Source of the DNA: Nocardioides silvaticus
GTDB taxonomy: Bacteria > Actinomycetota > Actinomycetes > Propionibacteriales > Nocardioidaceae
Length of the DNA: 64,000 nt
Assembly: GCF_003160695.1 (NCBI RefSeq)
Contig: NZ_QGDD01000001.1
Location: forward strand, 248,001-312,000
Reading direction: 5' to 3'
In this document: piece by piece, positions 59,525 to 64,000 of the stretch
Position numbering within the stretch: position 1 is the stretch's first letter
How the letters are laid out: every line of letters starts with the position of its first letter
Notes under the pieces: generated by a model
What the model was told of the DNA's origin: nothing
Seen by the model: only the letters and a program-made list of their open reading frames with translations
Database searches by the model: none
Made by a program: the position numbers and the translations under genes

Positions 59525-60955
59525 TCAGGCACAGCAGGAGAGCTTGGAGATGTCGGTGGTGAAGGACTGGCAGGCGATCTTGATGCCCTCGGCCATGGTC
59601 AGGTAGGGCGCCCAGGAGCGGGCGACCTGCTCGACGCTCATGCCGGCCTCCAGCAGGTAGACGCCCGTGGCGGCGAGCTCGCCGGCGTCCTTGGCGACCG
59701 CGGTGAGGCCGAGGATCCGGCCGGTGTCGGCGTCGGCGACGACCTTGATGAAGCCGCGGGTGTCGCGGTTGACCAGCGCGCGGGGCACGTAGGCCAGTGG
59801 CAGCACCCGACAGTCGCAGCGGATCCCGGCGGCGAGCACCTGCTCCTCGGTCATGCCGGCCGCGCCCACGGCGGGGCTGGTGAAGGTCACCCGAGGCAGG
59901 TGGGCGTAGTCCACCGACCGGTCCGCGCCGGCGAAGGCGTTGTCGACGACGAGCGCGCCGTGGTGGGCCGCGACGTAGACGAACTCGCGGTGGCCGGTGA
60001 CGTCACCGGCCGCCCAGATCCGCGGGTTGGAGGAGACCAGTTGGTCGGTGACCACGATCTCGCCCACGTCGCCGGTCTTGACCTCCACCGCGGCCAGGTT
60101 CAGGCCGTCGGTGACCGGGTGACGGCCGGTCGCGACCAGGACCCGGTCGGCCCGAAACTCCGCCTGGCCGCCGGACACCGACGCGGTGGCGACAACCTGG
60201 CCGGTCGCCTCGTCGAGTCCGATCTTGGTGACCTCGGCCCGGCGAACCACCCGGATGCCCTCGTCGGCGAAGACCTGCTGCAGAGCCTGGGAGACCTCCG
60301 GCTCCTCCCTGGATGCCAGCCGGGAGCGGACCAGCATGGTCACGTTCGAGCCCAGCCGGGCGAACAGCTGGGCCTGCTCCAACGCCACGTAGCCGCCGCC
60401 GAGGACCAGCAGCGACTCGGGGACCTCGGTCAGCTCCATCGCCGAGGTGGAGGTCAGGTAGTCCACCGAGTCCAGGCCGTCGATCGGCGGGATCCAGGGC
60501 CGGGCGCCGGTGGCGACCAGGTAGTGGTCGGCTTCGATGAGCTCGCTCGTACCGTCGGCTGTGGTGACCCTCAGGGCAGGCGAATCTGGCGTGTCCTCAA
60601 AGCTTGCCTCACCCTGCAGGATCGGCCAGCCGTGGGCGTCGGCGATGTCGAGATACTTCTCGGTTCGCAACGACTCCACAAGGGCCTGCTTCCCGCCGAC
60701 GAGAGCGGGCATGTCCACCGGTCCGGCGGTGGCGGCGATCCCCGGGAAGCGGCCGCCGTCGGCGGCGACGTGCCGGGCCTCAGCCGCCGCGATGAGTGCC
60801 TTGGAGGGGATGCAGCCGGTGTTCACGCAGGTGCCGCCGATGGTGCCACGCTCCACCATCACCACCCGCTTCCCGAGCGCGGTGGCGTGGATGGCCGCGG
60901 CGAACGCCGCCCCGCCCGACCCGATTACCGCCAGATGCACCCTGTTCGGGGTCAT
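59525..60955 (-). CDS. merA: Mercuric reductase MerA
   Basis: MerA is an FAD/NAD(P)H flavoenzyme reducing Hg2+ to Hg0. The 476-residue protein has FAD-binding LAVIGSGGAAFAAAIHAT, the redox-active GGTCVNTGCIPSKALI, the NAD-binding LLVLGGGYVALEQAQLFARL and the C-terminal vicinal cysteines KLSCCA that accept Hg2+. The N-terminal NmerA domain is absent, as often in actinobacteria. ATG 60955 has CGGAGG upstream. Transcribed from the MerR-controlled promoter at 61004-61027. Confidence 0.97.
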   Translation of the reverse strand: MTPNRVHLAVIGSGGAAFAAAIHATALGKRVVMVERGTIGGTCVNTGCIPSKALIAAAEARHVAADGGRFPGIAATAGPVDMPALVGGKQALVESLRTEKYLDIADAHGWPILQGEASFEDTPDSPALRVTTADGTSELIEADHYLVATGARPWIPPIDGLDSVDYLTSTSAMELTEVPESLLVLGGGYVALEQAQLFARLGSNVTMLVRSRLASREEPEVSQALQQVFADEGIRVVRRAEVTKIGLDEATGQVVATASVSGGQAEFRADRVLVATGRHPVTDGLNLAAVEVKTGDVGEIVVTDQLVSSNPRIWAAGDVTGHREFVYVAAHHGALVVDNAFAGADRSVDYAHLPRVTFTSPAVGAAGMTEEQVLAAGIRCDCRVLPLAYVPRALVNRDTRGFIKVVADADTGRILGLTAVAKDAGELAATGVYLLEAGMSVEQVARSWAPYLTMAEGIKIACQSFTTDISKLSCCA

Positions 60956-61003
60956 TCGTGCCTCCGGGTTTCGTTGGGTTTCCGGTCCGATGCGGCCATA
61001 CTG

Positions 61004-61027
61004 GACCTTCCAGTAAGGGGGAAGGTC
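61004..61027. promoter_or_regulatory. mer operator/promoter (MerR site)
   Basis: GACCTTCC (61004-61011), AGTAAGGG, GGAAGGTC (61020-61027), perfect 8-8-8. On the minus strand TTGACC is the -35 and AGTAT the -10 region, with an over-long spacer of about 19-20 bases containing the dyad, as in MerR-activated promoters. Confidence 0.9.
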
Positions 61028-61053
61028 AACCCAAACGACGGGAGCGGGAAGTC

Positions 61054-61443
61054 TTGCGGATCGGAGAGCTCGCCGAGGCGGCCGGCACCACCACGAAGAC
61101 GCTGAGGTTCTACGAGGACGAAGGCCTGCTGCGGCCGGCGCACCGGACCCCCGCCGGCTACCGGGACTACCGCCCCGAGGCCCTTGCCCGCGTCGACTTC
61201 ATCCACCGCGGCCAGGCCGCGGGACTCACGCTCGCCCAGATCCGACAGATCCTCGATATCCGCGACCACGGGCAAGCGCCGTGCGAGCACGTCCGGAATC
61301 TCCTCGACGCTCGCCTTGCCGACCTCGAGCAACAGATCACCCAGCTCCTCGAGCTGCGCGACACCATCACCCAGCTCCGCGACCAGGCCACCCAGGTCGA
61401 GCCCGACACCTGCAGCGCCGACCAGGTCTGCCGCTACCTGTGA
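61054..61443 (+). CDS. merR: Mercury-responsive regulator MerR
   Basis: The 129-residue product has the MerR winged HTH (RIGELAEAAGTTTKTLRFYE, then EGLLRPAHRTPAGYRDY) and the coiled coil. Cys77 (GQAPCEHV), Cys120 and Cys126 (DTCSADQVC) fit the three Hg2+ ligands of Tn501 MerR (82, 117, 126). TTG 61054 follows GGGAG; no in-frame ATG is closer. It is divergent from merAB and twists the shared promoter when Hg2+ binds. Confidence 0.93.
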   Translation: MRIGELAEAAGTTTKTLRFYEDEGLLRPAHRTPAGYRDYRPEALARVDFIHRGQAAGLTLAQIRQILDIRDHGQAPCEHVRNLLDARLADLEQQITQLLELRDTITQLRDQATQVEPDTCSADQVCRYL

Positions 61444-61454
61444 GGGGGATCCCG

Positions 61455-61769
61455 TTGGCCGCCACCCACAAGCCCAGACCTGACACCAGGAACCACGACG
61501 ACGCGGCGGACTGCTGGTGCTGCGGCAACTCCTACCAGCCAGCCGAGCTGATCCACCTCGGCGCGCACCCCGAAACGGTCGTCTGCCTCAACTGCGCCAC
61601 CTACCTCGGCCGCCAGGCCAAGGCCGCGTACGACCAGCGCAACCCCACCCTCCGCGGACGCTTGCGCGACGTCACGCGCGTGGGGCGCGATGGCGTCATC
61701 CGACTCCGGCTCCACCAACGCCCGATGCTCGGACGGCTCCTCCGCCGGCTAGACCGACACCTGCCCTGA
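61455..61769 (+). CDS. Zinc-ribbon-like protein downstream of merR
   Basis: The 104-residue product has two CxxC-type knuckles: ADCWCCGNSYQPAELIHLG and VVCLNCATYLGRQAKAAY (about residues 19-60). A basic C-terminal part follows (RGRLRDVTRVGRDGVIRLRL). Function unknown; Zn or Hg binding through four cysteines is possible. TTG 61455 has GGGGGAT upstream and lies 11 bases after merR, so it is cotranscribed with the regulator. Confidence 0.75.
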   Translation: MAATHKPRPDTRNHDDAADCWCCGNSYQPAELIHLGAHPETVVCLNCATYLGRQAKAAYDQRNPTLRGRLRDVTRVGRDGVIRLRLHQRPMLGRLLRRLDRHLP

Positions 61770-61802
61770 CCCACGCCTGCCCTGACCCACGCCTGCCCTG
61801 AC

Positions 61803-62278
61803 CCTCGTGCGCCGCGCCCGCGGACGCGAGCCGCTGAAAACTGCACTGGGTGCCGGCGTTCGGCTCCAGATCGTGCCCTCAACGTCGACGTGCAGGTGGG
61901 AAGCGGGATATCTTTCGCCCGCGACGACTCCGAGCGGGGGGCATCAACCCTGTGCGCGCCGGCTACCGGCTCTTCACCGACGACGACATCGCCGTGCTCC
62001 GGTTCATCCGCCAGGCCAAGACCCTCGGGCTGACCCTCGCTGAGATCAACGACATCCTCAGCCTGCAACACGGCGGAGCCCAACCCTGCGGCCGAGTGAC
62101 CCCGCTGCTCGACACCCACATCGACCAGATCGACCGCACCCGGGCCGAGCTCAGGCAACTGCGCCGCGCCCTGCTCACCGCCCGCCGCACCGCCGACCGG
62201 GCCCGCCGGTCCGGCGGTGACGCTGTCGTCTGCCGAATCATCGAAACCAGAGAAGCGCCTGACCCGGTGCCGGAGTGA
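61803..62278 (+). pseudogene. Second MerR-family regulator, N-terminus disrupted
   Basis: The C-terminal two thirds are clear: RAGYRLFTDDDIAVLRFIRQ, AKTLGLTLAEINDILSLQHG, PCGRVTPLLDTHIDQIDRTR and VVCRIIETREA, a MerR family member with metal-type cysteines. The DNA-binding part is scrambled over two frames (PSTSTCRWEAGYLSPATTPSG then the frame of GYRLF), with a shift near 61940. No start codon fits well. Likely inactive. Confidence 0.65.
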
Positions 62279-62429
62279 ACCCCTGCGTTGCTGGACCCTG
62301 AACAACGACGCCGAGCCCGACCAGGGCCACCTCGACGGTCCCTCCCGGGGGCGCCAAGCCAAGCCGTCACAGTGCGGCCAAGCGGGGTTGACACAGCCAC
62401 GGTCGCCTCGCGGTTGGCACCCAGCGTCG

Positions 62430-62450
62430 GGTGATCTTGTTGGCATAACG
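62430..62450 (+). repeat. Recombinase-end direct repeat, copy 2
   Basis: Contains TGATCTTGTTGGCATAACG, 20 of 21 bases identical to 58622-58642. It lies 53 bases before the first recombinase gene, where an element terminus is expected. Confidence 0.75.
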
Positions 62451-62503
62451 CAGTGCTGCTGATCGCCTTGTTCTTCTCACTGTTTGCAAAGAAGGAGGAG
62501 ATC

Positions 62504-63766
62504 ATGACGGGTCCTGCGAGGGCGTCGAAGAGAGTCGTGTTGTCCGGGCCGCTGGCCGAGTACGCGCCCGGGCTCGCGGCCAAGCTTGGACGACGCGGCT
62601 TCCTGCCGTTGTCGGTGGAGCACCAGTTGCGGCTGCTGGCTCATCTGAGCCGTTGGATGCAGGCCCGCGGCCTGGAGGTCGGCATGCTCACCGACGCTCG
62701 GGTTGACGAGTTCCTGGTCGAGCGCCGTGCCACCTACACGGCCTTGTACTCACGGCGAGCGCTCCGCCCGCTGTTGGAGCACCTGGGCGGGCTGGGCGTG
62801 CTTCCGGTCGAGGAGCCGCCACCGGCGACGCCGACCGACCTTGCGGTCGCGGGGTTCGAACAGTATCTGCTGACCGAGCGAGGTCTGTTGCCGAAGACGG
62901 CGGCGGCACAGGCGGCGCGGATCCGCCGGTTCCTCACCGGCTACTGCCCTGCGGGCGGGGTCGGGCAGCTGACCACGGTTGAGGTCACCCAGGCGTTGCG
63001 GGACGAGGGCAGGGACCATGCGGTGTCGTCGGTGAAGCGGCTGGGCTACACGATCAAGACGTTCCTGCGCTACGCGTTCCTGACCGGGCTGATCGACCGC
63101 GACCTGACCGGCGCGACCGTGCCGGTGAAGTCTCACCAGCCCTCGCTGCTGCCGATCGGGATCAGCCGGGAGCAGACCGCCGCGCTGCTGGCCGCGTGCG
63201 ACCGCGACACCGTGGTGGGCCGCCGCGACTATGCCGTAATCCTGCTACTGGCAAGGCTCGGGCTGCGGGCCATCGAGGTCGCGCGGTTGCAGCTGACCGA
63301 CATCGACTGGCACCACGGCGAGATCATCGTGCGCGGCAAGAGTCACCGCGATGAAGGCATGCCACTGCCAGCCGAGGTCGGCCAAGCCCTGGTCGACTAC
63401 CTGATGAGGTCGCGACCCACCGACGCACCCGAGCTGCGCACCGTGTTCGTCGCGGCACGTGCCCCACGACGACGGATGGACCGGGTCACGGTCTCCTCGA
63501 TGATCGCCCGGACCTGCCAACGCGCCGGGATCGAACCCGTCGGGGCGCACCTGCTGCGGCACTCCCTGGGTGAGGACATGATCCGCGCCGAAGTCCCGCT
63601 GCCCGCGATCGCGCAGGTGCTGCGCCACCACGACCCGCTGACCACCGCCAACTACGCCCGCGTCGACGTCGAACGGTTACGTAGCCTCGCGGTCCCCTGG
63701 CCGACCTCAGCGTCCTCGACGATCTCGACGACCTCGACGGCCTGGCCGACGGGTGGTGCGCGATGA
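62504..63766 (+). CDS. Tyrosine site-specific recombinase, first of an overlapping set
   Basis: The 420-residue product has a SAM-like core-binding domain (about 120-215) and the catalytic domain with Arg (LARLGLRAIEVARLQLTDID), Lys region (IIVRGKSHRDEGMPL), HxxR (GAHLLRHSLGEDMI), second His (VLRHHDPLT) and nucleophile Tyr (TANYARVDVE). GAAGGAGGAGATC precedes ATG 62504. Its stop overlaps the start of another recombinase gene (ATGA), the arrangement of RIT (recombinase-in-trio) elements and Tn554-like transposons. The end repeat at 62430-62450 lies immediately upstream. Confidence 0.93.
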   Translation: MTGPARASKRVVLSGPLAEYAPGLAAKLGRRGFLPLSVEHQLRLLAHLSRWMQARGLEVGMLTDARVDEFLVERRATYTALYSRRALRPLLEHLGGLGVLPVEEPPPATPTDLAVAGFEQYLLTERGLLPKTAAAQAARIRRFLTGYCPAGGVGQLTTVEVTQALRDEGRDHAVSSVKRLGYTIKTFLRYAFLTGLIDRDLTGATVPVKSHQPSLLPIGISREQTAALLAACDRDTVVGRRDYAVILLLARLGLRAIEVARLQLTDIDWHHGEIIVRGKSHRDEGMPLPAEVGQALVDYLMRSRPTDAPELRTVFVAARAPRRRMDRVTVSSMIARTCQRAGIEPVGAHLLRHSLGEDMIRAEVPLPAIAQVLRHHDPLTTANYARVDVERLRSLAVPWPTSASSTISTTSTAWPTGGAR

Positions 63767-64000
63767 GTCCCGCAGGCACTGGCGCGGCCGCGACGGTGAG
63801 CGAAAGCTTGGCCGAGACCTGGTCCGGTCGCGTCGGGGGCTATCTGAAGTTGCGGCGTTCGCTGGGGTTCGACCTGGCCTGGCACGAGCACCTGCTGCGA
63901 CAGTTCACCACCGACCTGACGGCATCGGGGATCGCCGTGCTCACAGTCGCCGACGCGGTCGCATGGGCCGGGGCGCTCCCAGCCGGGCAGACCCATCGTC
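63763..64000 (+). CDS. Second tyrosine recombinase, 3' end outside the window
   Basis: Seventy-nine codons are visible: MSPAGTGAAATVSESLAETW, then VGGYLKLRRSLGFDLAWHEH and LLRQFTTDLTASGIAVLTVA. The segment YLKLRRSLGF resembles the N-terminal DNA-binding region of tyrosine recombinases in RIT-type pairs. ATG 63763 overlaps the previous stop by four bases. A third recombinase gene may follow beyond 64000. Confidence 0.75.
   Translation, partial: MSPAGTGAAATVSESLAETWSGRVGGYLKLRRSLGFDLAWHEHLLRQFTTDLTASGIAVLTVADAVAWAGALPAGQTHR

Noticed and set aside
59207..61105. 632-codon plus-strand frame
   Set aside because: Antisense to merB and merA, whose catalytic motifs are unmistakable.

Overview
The window is high-GC DNA with actinobacterial features throughout: MmpL-type transporters, DUF3152/DUF3093/DUF3817 proteins, GTG and TTG starts, probable leaderless genes and a 3' fragment of an actinobacterial initiator tRNA. 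A Nocardioides-like actinomycete (Nocardioidaceae or a relative) fits, but no rRNA is present and genus is inference. Most of the window reads as accessory DNA: metal and drug resistance genes, decayed genes, IS and recombinase remnants, and part of a conjugative or plasmid maintenance module.

Layout. 0-12 kb holds exporters (a 5'-truncated MMPL, a frameshifted DHA2 MFS and a 1008-residue MmpL), a PAP2 phosphatase, a TetR regulator with a perfect operator, a multiply frameshifted RTX-repeat gene and half of a tRNA-fMet gene that looks like an old integration site. 12.3-13.3 kb has a short GntR regulator with its palindrome and an orphan fliL. 13.7-38.1 kb is the most coherent part: cydAB, a secreted SH3/M15-like protein, resB-ccsB, a CDF efflux protein, copC and a copD-ctaG fusion, lnt, a blaI/M56 regulatory pair, a five-gene operon (DsbA-like, VKOR, ccdA, tlpA, DUF3152 protease), a methyltransferase, a cupredoxin-like lipoprotein with a large membrane protein, and a second M15 peptidase. 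38.2-52.1 kb mixes remnants (IS21 istA, methyltransferase, DHA2 MFS, an M28/P-type ATPase/AhpD mosaic) with intact metal-resistance genes: CmtR-like regulator, P1B ATPase, lspA, cadD; and copA, DUF305 and related lipoproteins. 52.3-58.6 kb is an integrative-element or plasmid maintenance module (ssb, DUF4192, dprA, parB, truncated DUF932). It is interrupted by a mercury-resistance cassette (merR, merA, merB, merT-like remnant), followed by two overlapping tyrosine recombinase genes that run off the end.

The main observation is a set of nine near-identical operator-like palindromes, CTACTA-N7-TAGTAG, between 13.86 and 36.42 kb. They lie in front of essentially every transcription unit of the middle region, including the divergent promoter of blaI itself. 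I infer one BlaI/CopY-type repressor, paired with an M56 protease that has no beta-lactam sensor domain, controlling an envelope programme of copper handling, cytochrome bd, c-type cytochrome maturation, disulfide chemistry, lipoprotein acylation and cell-wall peptidases. Such a broad local regulon is not one I recognise as described.

A second noteworthy structure is at the right end. A 21-bp sequence ending in GGCATAACG lies on both sides of the mer cassette (58.6 and 62.4 kb), with an inverted partner 84 bp further left, beside recombinase genes with ATGA overlap like those of three-recombinase (RIT) elements. This suggests the mer block was brought in or rearranged by that recombinase system.
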